Source: an uncultured Holophagaceae bacterium
GTDB lineage: Bacteria > Acidobacteriota > Holophagae > Holophagales > Holophagaceae
DNA length: 6,739 bases
Direction of reading: 5' to 3'
NCBI GenBank assembly: GCA_903927605.1
Contig: CAIYNT010000329.1
Location: forward strand, 1-6,739
The notes beneath the pieces were generated by a model. That model did not search any database, had not been told where the DNA came from, and saw only the letters and a list, made by a program, of their open reading frames with translations. A program made the translations under genes and the position numbers. Shown here piece after piece: positions 1 to 6,496 of this stretch. How positions within the stretch are numbered: position 1 is the first letter of the stretch; the number at the start of each line of letters is the position of its first letter.

Positions 1-1
1 C

Positions 2-1102
2 AAGGACACACCCGAGCGGAAGTCCACCCGCTACCTGGTCTGCAACGGCGACGAGGGCGAGCCCGGCACTTTCAAGGACCGCGTCATCCTCGAGTACAAC
101 CCCCACCAGTTGATCGAAGGCATGATCATCGCCGGTTGGGCCATGCAGTGCCAGATGAGCTACGTCTACATCCGGGGCGAGTTCCTATGGCTCATCGAGA
201 AGCTGGAAGCAGCCATCCAGCAGGCCCGTGACGCCGGCTACCTCGGCAAGAACATCCTCGGCACCGGCTGGGACTTCGACATCCTCGTGCACCGCGGCGC
301 GGGCGCCTACATCTGCGGCGAAGAGACGGCTCTGCTCAACTCGCTGGAAGGCCGCCGCGGCGAGCCCCGCGTGAAGCCACCCTTTCCTGCGGCCAGGGGC
401 GCCTTCGGCCAGCCCACCACCATCAACAACGTGGAGACCCTGGCCGCCGTGCCGCCGATCCTCCGCATGGGCGGCGCCGAGTACGCCAAGATCGGCACCC
501 CCAAGAACACGGGCACACGCATCTTCGGTGTCAGCGGCCACGTCAAGCGGCCCGGCATCTACGAGCTGCCCTTGGGTACCCCCATGAACTTCCTCGTGGA
601 GGAACTGGCCGGCGGCTCCAGCACCGGTCGGAAGATCAAGGCCATCATCCCCGGCGGTGCCAGCGCCCCCATGTTCGACGAGAAGGACTTCGACTGCCCG
701 CTGGATTTCGACGTGATGAAATCGCGCGGCTCCATGGCCGGCTCCGGCGGTCTCATCGTCATGGACGAGGACACCTGCATGGTGCAGGCGACGCTCCGCC
801 TCATCCGCTTCTATGCCCATGAGAGCTGCGGCCAGTGCACGCCCTGCCGCGAAGGTTGCAACTGGCTGGAAATGATCCTCTACCGCATCGAGCATGGCGA
901 AGGGCGCCCGGGAGATCTGGACCTCATCGCCAGCCTCACCCCGCGCATCGGCCTGCGGACCCTGTGTCCCCTGGGCGATGCCGCCTGCGGACCCATGGAC
1001 TCAGCCCTGCAGAAATTCCGCCACGAGTTCGAACACCACATCACCCACAAGACCTGCTATGCGACCGGCTCCCGGCTGTTATCCGCGGTGGGTGCACACT
1101 AG
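2..1102 (+). CDS. nuoF: NADH-quinone oxidoreductase subunit F (NuoF), 5'-truncated
   Basis: This is the NADH-oxidising subunit of respiratory complex I. It binds NADH and FMN and carries [4Fe-4S] cluster N3, in the peripheral arm on the cytoplasmic side. The frame is already open at base 2, so the start lies outside the window; 366 codons are present, against roughly 420-440 aa for the family. Visible landmarks are the NGDEGEPGTFKDR segment (about codons 15-27), the Gly-rich nucleotide/FMN region with GAGAYICGEETALLNSLEG (codons about 100-118), TINNVETL, and the N3 ligands. The ligands are CGQCTPC (Cys codons at 827, 836 and 845) plus the distal Cys of LCPLGDAACG (codon 965-967). All four are intact. 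The first in-window start-like codon (TTG at 110) is internal, because homologous sequence continues upstream of it. The gene ends 20 bp before a strong terminator and faces a convergent gene, so nuoG does not follow. Identity is very secure. Confidence 0.97.
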   Translation, partial: KDTPERKSTRYLVCNGDEGEPGTFKDRVILEYNPHQLIEGMIIAGWAMQCQMSYVYIRGEFLWLIEKLEAAIQQARDAGYLGKNILGTGWDFDILVHRGAGAYICGEETALLNSLEGRRGEPRVKPPFPAARGAFGQPTTINNVETLAAVPPILRMGGAEYAKIGTPKNTGTRIFGVSGHVKRPGIYELPLGTPMNFLVEELAGGSSTGRKIKAIIPGGASAPMFDEKDFDCPLDFDVMKSRGSMAGSGGLIVMDEDTCMVQATLRLIRFYAHESCGQCTPCREGCNWLEMILYRIEHGEGRPGDLDLIASLTPRIGLRTLCPLGDAACGPMDSALQKFRHEFEHHITHKTCYATGSRLLSAVGAH

Positions 1103-1121
1103 TTTTTTAGCTCTTCACTCT

Positions 1122-1156
1122 CTCCAAAAAGGGCGCCGACGGCGCCCTTTTTGGAG
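1122..1156. terminator. Bidirectional rho-independent terminator between nuoF and the kinase-like gene
   Basis: A perfect inverted repeat: a 16-bp stem (1122-1137 paired with 1141-1156) around a 3-nt GAC loop. The GC-rich core GGGCGCC is flanked by A5 on the left arm and T5 on the right arm, so either strand gives a GC stem followed by a U-run. It starts 20 bp after the nuoF stop and ends 12 bp from the stop of the convergent - strand gene, the expected place for a shared terminator. An additional T6 run at 1103-1108 follows the nuoF stop directly. Confidence 0.93.
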
Positions 1157-1168
1157 CAGGAAGAAGGC

Positions 1169-1915
1169 CTAGTGAAGGACGGCAGAAGCACGCAGTGCGT
1201 CATGCTTGAAGGTGTCCTTGTCGGGCCATCCGCACACAACCATCTGCAGACAGGCCTGGGCGATGGTGTCCACGCTCTGTCGTTCGTTGTTGAAGACCGC
1301 GTGGTACCAGCGGGTGGAGGTGATGTCCTCATGCAGGCACTGGCTGATGAACTTCTCCCGGAGCTTGGATTGGGAGCGGACCAGTTCCTCGGCCCCCGCC
1401 AGGGGTATTTCCAGGCGGCGGGCCAGAACCGAGGCCCGGAACGCGAAGCTGCCAACCAGGCGGAAATGAAAGCAGTTCTTCAGGTCCTGGCAGGCGATGG
1501 CGCCGCCACGGCCGACGATGATCGCGCAGCCTGCCGCTGCGATCGGGACGATGTGCTTAACCAGTTTGGCGTAGGCATCATCATGCGTGAGATACCCGAA
1601 GTGGGTCCGGAGGACATCCTGGGCATGGCTTTCATCCCCCAGATGACCCAGGAGTTCCCGGGAGAGTTGCTCGTCGGAGGCCACCTTGTCCACGAGCGCC
1701 TTGTCCCAGATGGTCCAGGGTTTCCCCGAGGCTGCTTCCAGGAGGTGTTTAAGCTGTTGGGCCAAAGGGTAGCCTTCGCAGCCGTACTCCCTGGAGAGGG
1801 TGACGGAAGGGAGGATCGGCGCCGGCCGGGTGCGGGCAAGGCGCTCCCGGGCCTGGAGCCAAGCGCGTTCCCGCAACTCGATGCTCGGAATCAGGGAATC
1901 AAAGGTCTTTGGCAT
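1169..1915 (-). CDS. Cytidylate kinase-like family protein
   Basis: A 248-aa cytoplasmic protein resembling the cytidylate kinase-like family (Cytidylate_kin2 type), P-loop NMP-kinase-fold proteins distinct from the housekeeping Cmk. Supporting features are the beta-strand plus nucleotide-binding loop TLSREYGCEG (residues 39-48), then WTIWDKALVDKVA (68-79, like the family's 'YDKELI' segment). These are followed by the second strand CAIIVGRGGAIA (130-141), a basic helix with FRASVLARRLEI (159-170, lid/substrate region), and a C-terminal TSTRWYHAVFN segment (199-209). The loop is GCEG rather than a classical GxxxxGK[ST], which suits this family but leaves catalytic activity unproven. ATG at 1915 was chosen because GGAGG sits 4 nt upstream; the same frame stays open for another 486 codons antisense to the neighbouring phosphatase gene, and I treat that extension as a shadow. 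The gene is a single transcription unit, divergent from the phosphatase and convergent with nuoF. The physiological substrate is unknown. Confidence 0.85.
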   Translation of the reverse strand: MPKTFDSLIPSIELRERAWLQARERLARTRPAPILPSVTLSREYGCEGYPLAQQLKHLLEAASGKPWTIWDKALVDKVASDEQLSRELLGHLGDESHAQDVLRTHFGYLTHDDAYAKLVKHIVPIAAAGCAIIVGRGGAIACQDLKNCFHFRLVGSFAFRASVLARRLEIPLAGAEELVRSQSKLREKFISQCLHEDITSTRWYHAVFNNERQSVDTIAQACLQMVVCGWPDKDTFKHDALRASAVLH

Positions 1916-2125
1916 ATAACCTCCGGCTTCTGGACAGCCAAGCTGGGAGGGCCGACGATTGGAAGATAGGGCTTTCATAGCTGGCGGCAAGGTCTTCAAC
2001 AAGAATGGCTGCCTTCTTTCCGCGGGAGTTGGAGGTGGTCCGTGCCCAGGCCCCCTGGATCCAGCGGAGAGTACCTGCCTGCAGCGGTTCTTTGAGTGGA
2101 GGGGGCTCTGTCCTACCCTGGGAGC
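1916..2125. promoter_or_regulatory. Divergent intergenic region with tentative promoters
   Basis: This 210-bp gap separates two divergent genes and should hold both promoters. On the - strand, TTGCCG (1985-1990) and TATCTT (1963-1968) are 16 bp apart, each matching 4 of 6 sigma70 consensus bases, and would leave a ~40-nt leader before the kinase-like gene. On the + strand the best guess is weaker: TTGAGT (2092-2097) and TACCCT (2114-2119), 16 bp apart. I found no clear operator palindrome, riboswitch or small ORF. The promoter calls come from by-eye consensus matching only and are weak in GC-rich DNA. Confidence 0.3.
1920..1924 (-). promoter_or_regulatory. Shine-Dalgarno site that fixes the kinase-like start
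   Basis: On the - strand this reads GGAGG, followed by TTAT and the ATG at 1915. It is a full anti-SD match at normal spacing. It decides between this ATG and an in-frame ATG 22 codons upstream (MKALSS...), as well as the much longer upstream open frame. Confidence 0.8.
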
Positions 2126-3469
2126 ATGCGCATCCTGGCCGCCCTTCTGCTCACCGCCTTCCTCCACGCCCAGAGTGCCTTCCTGGTGAAGCCCTACCTG
2201 CAGTTGGGGAATGCTCCGCGGCCGGCGGTGAAAGAGCGGCTGGAACTGTTGTGGCAAACAGAGGACCGGGATGCCGCCTGGCTCGTGGAGGTCAAGGCAG
2301 GACGGGCGTGGGAGGTCCAGGCCGCGCCTACTTTCCGCCGTCTCGACACGCCACCCCTGCCCGCCCATCGCATCTATCGCGCTACCTTGCGGGGCCTGGC
2401 GCCGGGCGGGCGCGTTCCCTATCGCGTCAAACGGGAAGGGAAGGTGGTGTTCGAGGCTGAGGCGCAGACCCGGAAGACAGGCCCTCATCGGATGGTTGTG
2501 TTCGGCGACGCGGCGAATGGCTCGGTGGCCCAGGCGGCCATTGCGAAGGCCGTGGCTGAGGTCCAGCCGGATGCCGTCTTCATTGTCGGGGACCTGGTCT
2601 ATGGCCGGGGCCGCGCCACGGAGTATCGGGACCACTTTTTCCCGATCTACAACAGTGAGGCCGTGCCCCTGATGCGCCGGGTGCCGTTCCTGGGCGTGCC
2701 AGGCAATCACGACGTGCCCTTTGCCCAGTGGCCGGATGCCGCCGCCTACTTTGCCTACTGGTCGCTGCCGCTGAACGGTCCTCCCCTTAAGGCTGGAGAT
2801 GCGAGTGCCGCGCCCGTGGTCCACGGCGTGCATGATGCGGTGGTCGCCGCGTCGGGACTGGGCTTCCCCCGCATGGCCAGCTTCAGCTTCCGCTACGGGA
2901 AGGTCCACTGGACCGTGCTCGATTCCAATACCTACACGGACTGGGAGAGTCCCGCCATGAAGGCCTGGCTGGAGGCGGATCTGAAGTCCGCCCAAGGTGC
3001 GGCATGGCGCATCGTCGCCCTGCACCACCCCCTGTTCCAAAGTTCCCGGGCTCACTCGGACGATCAGTGGATGCGGCCCCTCAGCCCCATCCTGGAGAAA
3101 TACGGGGTGGATCTGGTATTGGCGGGCCACGTCCACAACTACCAGCGGACGGCGCCGATCCGGTTCAAACCCACCAGGGTGGGTCCCCACGGCCAAGCCG
3201 TGGAGGGCGAATTCACCGTGGACGAAACCTTCGATGGGAAGGTCGTCACCCGGGCCAAGGGCATCATCCATATCGTGACGGGGGCCGGTGGCGCCGAACT
3301 CTATGATCCAGGGCAGACCGACGCGAAGGACAGTTGGCAGCCCTGGACCCGCGCCTTCATTTCCGACAAGCACTCCTTCACGGTGCTGGAGGTGGAGGCG
3401 AAGCAGCTGACGCTACGGCAGCTCGATGCGGCAGGCCAGGAACTGGATAGCTTCACGCTGACGAAGTGA
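2126..3469 (+). CDS. Secreted purple-acid-phosphatase-like metallophosphoesterase
   Basis: A 447-aa exported protein predicted to hydrolyse phosphomonoesters or related phosphate esters with a dinuclear metal centre. It begins with a signal peptide (MRILAALLLTAFLHAQSA, cleavage near residues 16-18). A beta-rich, fibronectin-III-like N-terminal domain follows (about 20-117). The calcineurin-like catalytic domain (about 121-395) has the metal-ligand motifs in order: FGDAANGS (126-133), GDLVY (155-159), GNHD (193-196), ALHHP (298-302) and GHVHNYQRT (334-342). The Tyr in GDLVY and the GHxHxYxR form point to the purple acid phosphatase branch. In the first motif, GDxG is GDAA, with the Asp kept. 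About 45 C-terminal residues form a beta tail. ATG 2126 is preferred because it gives a compact signal peptide, although no well-spaced Shine-Dalgarno precedes it (GGAG is only 1 nt away). GTG 2096 would add ten residues. The natural substrate cannot be told from sequence. It converges on the MFS gene with 16 bp between stops and no visible terminator. Confidence 0.9.
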   Translation: MRILAALLLTAFLHAQSAFLVKPYLQLGNAPRPAVKERLELLWQTEDRDAAWLVEVKAGRAWEVQAAPTFRRLDTPPLPAHRIYRATLRGLAPGGRVPYRVKREGKVVFEAEAQTRKTGPHRMVVFGDAANGSVAQAAIAKAVAEVQPDAVFIVGDLVYGRGRATEYRDHFFPIYNSEAVPLMRRVPFLGVPGNHDVPFAQWPDAAAYFAYWSLPLNGPPLKAGDASAAPVVHGVHDAVVAASGLGFPRMASFSFRYGKVHWTVLDSNTYTDWESPAMKAWLEADLKSAQGAAWRIVALHHPLFQSSRAHSDDQWMRPLSPILEKYGVDLVLAGHVHNYQRTAPIRFKPTRVGPHGQAVEGEFTVDETFDGKVVTRAKGIIHIVTGAGGAELYDPGQTDAKDSWQPWTRAFISDKHSFTVLEVEAKQLTLRQLDAAGQELDSFTLTK

Positions 3470-3485
3470 TGGGAGTGGGGCCTTC

Positions 3486-4958
3486 CTAGGCTCTGGTCGA
3501 ATGGGTGTGGGCGCCTCGGATCGAGGAAGCCCAGGCCCCCAGCAGCGCCAATCCCGCTCCGGTTCCCATGGCGGCACGGTAGCCCTGAGCGAAGGCTTCC
3601 GCAGCCTGGGGCGAACCTCCGACCCGCAGCAGCAGCCGCCAGCCGCCGGGACCCAGGTGGCTGGCGGCGATGCCCCCGAGGATGGCCACGCTGAGGGCCT
3701 GCCCGGTCACGCGCATGGTGCCCAGGAAGGCGCCTGCTACGCTGAGCTGGGAGCGGTCCACGCTGCCCATGATGGCGCTGGTGTTGGGCGCGCTGAAGGC
3801 GGCCATGCCGACGCCCACGATGGCCAGGGCCGTCACGATGGGTAGCACTGACACGCTGCGGCCCAGAAGGGCGAGCAGGGCCATTCCCAGGGCCACGAGT
3901 GCCATGCCGGTGGTGCTCAGCAGGCGGGAGCCCACCCGGTCGCTGAGGCGGCCCGCCAGGGGGCTCAGGCAGGCCTGCATGAGGGGCTGACCGAGCATGA
4001 TCCAGCCGGTGGTTTTCGCGGACCGTCCCTGCACCAGCTGGAGTTGGGCGGCGGTGAGGATGGCGATGGCGTAGAGGCCCATGTAGTTGAGCAGGGCCGC
4101 CAGGTTCGCCGCGGCGAAGAGCCGGTTCCGGCGCAGCAGGTCCAGGTCCACCAGCGGGGCGGCCGCTTGGGTTTCCCGAGCCTGGAAGCCCACGAGCGCC
4201 AGGGCTGAGAGGCCCAGGAGCGTCCAGACCCGGGGCGATTCCCAACCCCACTCGGAGGCGAAGGTCAGCGGCACCAGCAGGCCTACGAGGACGGTGGCCA
4301 GCAGGGCGGCGCCAGGCAGGTCCAGGCGTCCGGCCATGGGTGCGTCTGCAGCCTGTTGGCGCTGGCCAGTCCCTTGCGAACGCGGCAGGATGAGCCAGCC
4401 CCACAGGAAGACCACCAGACCGATGGGCAGGTTCACCAGAAAGATCCAGGGCCAGCCGAAGTGGTCCACGAGGAAGCCCCCCAGGGGTGGTCCCACACTG
4501 AGGCCCAGGTAGACGGCCATGACGTTGATGCCCAGAGCCCGGCCCCGCTCATGGCCGGGGAAGACCGAGGTGACGATGGCGGCGGAGGTGGCGTAGAGCA
4601 AGGCGCCACCGACGCCCTGGAGGATCCGGCTGAGGATCAAGCTGGTGCCATTCCAGCTGAGGGCCGCCGCGAGAGAGGCTACGGTGAAGATGGCGGTTCC
4701 CGCCAGATAGAAGTGAACACGACCACGCTGGTCCGCGAGACGGCCCAGGGGGATCAGAAGGACGGCGATGCTCAGCAGGTAGGCCGCCTGCACCCAGAGG
4801 GAGGCCGCGAAGCTGAGGTTCAGCAGGGGCCCCATTTTCGGCAGCGCCACCGCCACAATGGAGGCGTCCAGCGGCGTCATGAAAGCGCCCACGCTGGTCA
4901 GCGCCAACAGAGCCCAGCGGTGGTCGTGACCGGTGTTCGGCGCTGCTTCTGGATCCAT
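3486..4958 (-). CDS. MFS transporter, DHA2 family (14-TM drug:H+ antiporter type)
   Basis: A 490-aa inner-membrane protein, almost entirely hydrophobic segments, of the size and layout of 14-helix EmrB/QacA-type proton-driven exporters. Family motifs are visible: LDASIVAVALP (30-40, motif D1 in TM1), the motif A loop GRLADQRGR (72-80) and motif B ILSRILQGVGGA (108-119, with R111). Motif C is GLSVGPPLGG (152-161), typical of antiporters. A motif A-like repeat, GRLSDRVGSR, occurs in the second half. The conserved PLVDLDLLRRNRLF linker precedes the central helices. The start is ATG 4958 rather than GTG 4964, because GAGGG lies 5 nt upstream of that ATG. No membrane-fusion partner, outer-membrane channel or regulator is adjacent, so the substrate is unknown. 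It lies 117 bp downstream of the NTF2-like gene on the same strand, so readthrough is possible. Its stop is 16 bp from that of the convergent phosphatase gene. Confidence 0.94.
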   Translation of the reverse strand: MDPEAAPNTGHDHRWALLALTSVGAFMTPLDASIVAVALPKMGPLLNLSFAASLWVQAAYLLSIAVLLIPLGRLADQRGRVHFYLAGTAIFTVASLAAALSWNGTSLILSRILQGVGGALLYATSAAIVTSVFPGHERGRALGINVMAVYLGLSVGPPLGGFLVDHFGWPWIFLVNLPIGLVVFLWGWLILPRSQGTGQRQQAADAPMAGRLDLPGAALLATVLVGLLVPLTFASEWGWESPRVWTLLGLSALALVGFQARETQAAAPLVDLDLLRRNRLFAAANLAALLNYMGLYAIAILTAAQLQLVQGRSAKTTGWIMLGQPLMQACLSPLAGRLSDRVGSRLLSTTGMALVALGMALLALLGRSVSVLPIVTALAIVGVGMAAFSAPNTSAIMGSVDRSQLSVAGAFLGTMRVTGQALSVAILGGIAASHLGPGGWRLLLRVGGSPQAAEAFAQGYRAAMGTGAGLALLGAWASSIRGAHTHSTRA

Positions 4959-4963
4959 GAGCA

Positions 4964-4968
4964 CCCTC
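4964..4968 (-). promoter_or_regulatory. Shine-Dalgarno site that fixes the MFS start
   Basis: On the - strand this reads GAGGG, followed by 5 nt and ATG 4958. The alternative in-frame GTG two codons upstream overlaps this element, so it would have no site of its own. This supports a protein beginning MDPEAAP. Confidence 0.7.
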
Positions 4969-5075
4969 GTACGCCGGTTGCATCGGCACGCTTCGATCTT
5001 CGCCCACCAGCAGGCCCGCCGCCAGAAGCGATGAGGTCCTTCGATCCGGCCCGCCAGCCAGGTGATCCGCGGCGG

Positions 5076-5489
5076 CTAGCGTCGGCCGGAGGCTAGCGAG
5101 TACTGGTGGATCTTGTGGTTCCTCAGCTCGAAGACCCAGGTGTCCGCCCAGATAACGTCCGTCTGGACCTTGACGCTGGCGTAAATGGCCCCTTGGACGA
5201 CCCTCAGGGAAACGACCTCCACCCGAAGGTTCGGATGCTTCCAGAACGAGGCCTGGAAGAAGTCCCGGATCTGCGCCTTGGACAGGACCGCGCCTGTTCC
5301 GAGGAAAGTGGCTTCTTCATCCAGGAACCGCATCATCCCGTCCAGGTCGCGATGGCCGTAGGCCTCGAGGAAACCCCGGACGACCCTGGCATCCCCTTCG
5401 TCTGGAACCGGAAGGGACTGAGGCTGCGGGTGGCACGAAACCAGGACGGCGGTTGTGGGAAGGGCGATGAACCACGCCGCGAGTTTCAT
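5076..5489 (-). CDS. Putative lipoprotein with NTF2/SnoaL-like domain
   Basis: A 137-aa protein with a lipoprotein signal: Lys2, a hydrophobic stretch and the lipobox LVSC with Cys19 as the likely lipidated residue. The residue at +2 is His, not Asp, so outer-membrane sorting is plausible. Residues 34-130 look like a small cone-shaped NTF2/SnoaL domain. They comprise an amphipathic helix VVRGFLEAYGHRDLDGMMRFL (36-56), then DEEATFLGTG (57-66), a second helix AQIRDFFQASF (72-82), and alternating strands ending in DTWVFELRNHKIHQYSL. This fold serves as enzyme, binding domain or scaffold, so no reaction can be assigned. The ATG at 5489 follows a weak GGTGA-type ribosome site. The gene starts 36 bp after the stop of the upstream lipocalin-like gene on the same strand, suggesting an operon of two envelope proteins. 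The fold call is by eye from pattern, not alignment. Confidence 0.75.
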   Translation of the reverse strand: MKLAAWFIALPTTAVLVSCHPQPQSLPVPDEGDARVVRGFLEAYGHRDLDGMMRFLDEEATFLGTGAVLSKAQIRDFFQASFWKHPNLRVEVVSLRVVQGAIYASVKVQTDVIWADTWVFELRNHKIHQYSLASGRR

Positions 5490-5525
5490 AGGTCACCATG
5501 GACTTTCCGGACCCGTGGGAAGGTT

Positions 5526-6023
5526 TTACCGCCCGAAGATGATGGCGTAGGTCAGGGGCTTGGGCAGTTGCGGGCTCTTGATGGTGGCGCTCATGGTGAG
5601 GGACTTTCCATCGGGGCTCAGCCTGAAGATATTCGTGCGCTCGCCCTCGTCGTTCTTGAAGGTCTGGATGAGTTGATCCTTCGTGACCTGGGCGGCGACC
5701 ATGAACTTGTCGCCGTCCTCGCGGGTCCAGGGGGCGGGCTTGCCGTCGGCCGGCATGTGGATGGGCGCGCGCTCGTCGAATTTCACGAGCACTTCCAGGT
5801 CCGAGATGACGATCATCACCTTCCGGTAGGCGGGGTTCAGGTTCGTGAGTTTGTGGCGGGCGAAGGGTCGCTTGATGAAGAGCATGTCGGCCACAGTGGT
5901 GTCGATGGCGGCGGCGATGTCGTCGGCCTTGGCCTGGTTCCAGGTCCCGGAGAGGGAAGGCTCCTGCGCTGACAGCGACAGGACCGCTAGTACAGGGGCA
6001 AGGAACAGCTGGGCCAAGCGCAT
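5526..6023 (-). CDS. Exported hypothetical protein, lipocalin-like
   Basis: A 165-aa protein with a Sec signal peptide (residues 1 to about 20, ending LSLSAQEP, with cleavage probably at the Ala-Gln region). The mature part opens with LSGTWNQ, the Gly-x-Trp start typical of lipocalin-like barrels. It goes on with short alternating strands such as VMIVISDLEVLVKF (69-82), DKFMVAAQVTKDQLIQTF (105-122) and TNIFRLSPDGKSLTMSATI (130-148). The last of these, with its 'SPDGKSLTM' turn, is characteristic of lipocalin-like or beta-barrel secreted proteins. No Cys, so no disulfides and no lipidation. ATG 6023 is supported by GGAG 5 nt upstream. It is the first gene after the argF hairpin and probably leads an operon with the NTF2-like lipoprotein. 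I do not recognise a named family; ligand and role are unknown. Confidence 0.75.
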   Translation of the reverse strand: MRLAQLFLAPVLAVLSLSAQEPSLSGTWNQAKADDIAAAIDTTVADMLFIKRPFARHKLTNLNPAYRKVMIVISDLEVLVKFDERAPIHMPADGKPAPWTREDGDKFMVAAQVTKDQLIQTFKNDEGERTNIFRLSPDGKSLTMSATIKSPQLPKPLTYAIIFGR

Positions 6024-6067
6024 GGGATCTCCGTGGAAAGTGGTGGTCCCACCTTAGCACTTCACAA

Positions 6068-6100
6068 GGAGAATCGGCTCCGGGACGGAGCCGATTCTCC
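6068..6100. terminator. Hairpin immediately after the argF stop codon
   Basis: A perfect 15-bp inverted repeat (6068-6082 with 6086-6100) around a 3-nt loop. It begins at the very next base after the argF TAG on the - strand. Its position and strength suggest a transcription terminator or 3'-end stabilising hairpin. Unlike the nuoF terminator it has no proper U-run: the - strand continues TTGTGAAG. Intrinsic termination is therefore less certain. It lies 44 bp upstream of the lipocalin-like start codon. Confidence 0.65.
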
Positions 6101-6496
6101 CTATCCGATGGTCGCCACCATCACCGCCTTGATGGTATGCATGCGGTTCTCTGCTTCGTCGAAGACCACACTATGGCGACTGCGGAAGACCTCGTCGGTG
6201 ACTTCGCGGATATCGAAGCCCAGGGCCTTCTGCTCTTCGGCCAGCTTGGTTTCGAAGTCGTGGAAGGCGGGCAGGCAGTGGAGGAACTTCACATCGGGGT
6301 TGCCGGTCTTCTGCACCATCTCCATCGTGACCTTGAAGGGTGTGAGCAGCTGCACCCGGGTGGGGATCTGGTCCTCCTCGCCCATGCTGGCCCACACATC
6401 GGTGTAGAGCACGTCGGCGCCCTTCACGGCTTGCTCTACGTTGTCGGTCACTTCGATGATGGCGCCGGTCTCGTTGGCGACTGCGCGGACCCTGGC
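6101..6496 (-). CDS. argF: Ornithine carbamoyltransferase, C-terminal part only
   Basis: This is the ornithine-binding half of ornithine carbamoyltransferase, which makes citrulline from ornithine and carbamoyl phosphate in arginine biosynthesis (cytoplasmic, trimeric in the family). The fragment has 131 codons plus TAG. Recognisable parts are [32 protein letters not shown] (the Asp and the SMG loop that closes over ornithine), [17 protein letters not shown] (catalytic HCLP motif) and the C-terminal [16 protein letters not shown], all intact. A whole enzyme is about 300-335 aa. On this strand the OTC similarity stops at about 6496; the frame stays open to 6646, but that translation ([11 protein letters not shown]...) is unlike OTC and is the antisense of the + strand fragment. 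The upstream part of the gene appears inverted next door. As it stands the gene is broken here. argI is an equally possible symbol. Confidence 0.9.
   Translation of the reverse strand, partial: ARVRAVANETGAIIEVTDNVEQAVKGADVLYTDVWASMGEEDQIPTRVQLLTPFKVTMEMVQKTGNPDVKFLHCLPAFHDFETKLAEEQKALGFDIREVTDEVFRSRHSVVFDEAENRMHTIKAVMVATIG
6490..6496. other. Inversion / chimera junction inside argF
   Basis: The switch from antisense C-terminal argF to sense central argF falls in CCCTGGC. Both sides can claim these bases. Read on the - strand, GCC-AGG-GTC encodes A-R-V before RAVANETG. Read on the + strand, CTG-GCC encodes L-A before [10 protein letters not shown]. The overlap is at least 5 bp (CTGGC), typical of microhomology-driven template switching or rearrangement. 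Confidence 0.8.

Noticed and set aside
185..895. A 236-codon - strand frame antisense to nuoF.
   Set aside because: Ala/Gly/His/Val-rich shadow of strongly conserved nuoF codons; no independent support.
1916..3373. A 486-codon open extension upstream of the kinase-like gene, antisense to the phosphatase gene, giving a 734-aa frame in total.
   Set aside because: Its translation is low-complexity and Gly/His/Arg-rich without family motifs. It lies opposite a clear metallophosphoesterase, and a good Shine-Dalgarno marks the short start at 1915. It is a GC-rich shadow frame.
3301..4404. A 367-codon - strand frame within the MFS gene, out of its reading frame.
   Set aside because: Pro/Arg/Ala/Gly-rich translation typical of an alternative frame. 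The MFS frame over the same DNA carries motifs A, B, C and D1.
4959..5075. The 117-bp gap between the NTF2-like gene and the MFS gene, with near-repeats of CTGGCGGGCC and GATCGAAG.
   Set aside because: The copies are imperfect and form no clean hairpin or operator palindrome. I see only the MFS ribosome site there.
4356..5096. A 246-codon + strand frame antisense to the MFS N-terminal half.
   Set aside because: Gln/Gly/Glu/His-rich shadow with no recognisable domain or ribosome site, opposite a secure gene.
5071..5099. Two GGCTAGCG copies 18 bp apart at the end of the NTF2-like gene.
   Set aside because: Only 8 bp, largely within coding sequence, with no further copies or associated element; likely chance.
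5106..5972. A 288-codon + strand frame opposite the two small exported proteins.
   Set aside because: It covers both - strand genes and their gap. The translation lacks domain signals, whereas the - strand genes have signal peptides and ribosome sites. I considered the reverse assignment and found it weaker.
5317..6060. A 247-codon - strand frame overlapping both small exported genes.
   Set aside because: Different frame from the genes with signal peptides; Arg/His/Pro-rich composition without motifs.
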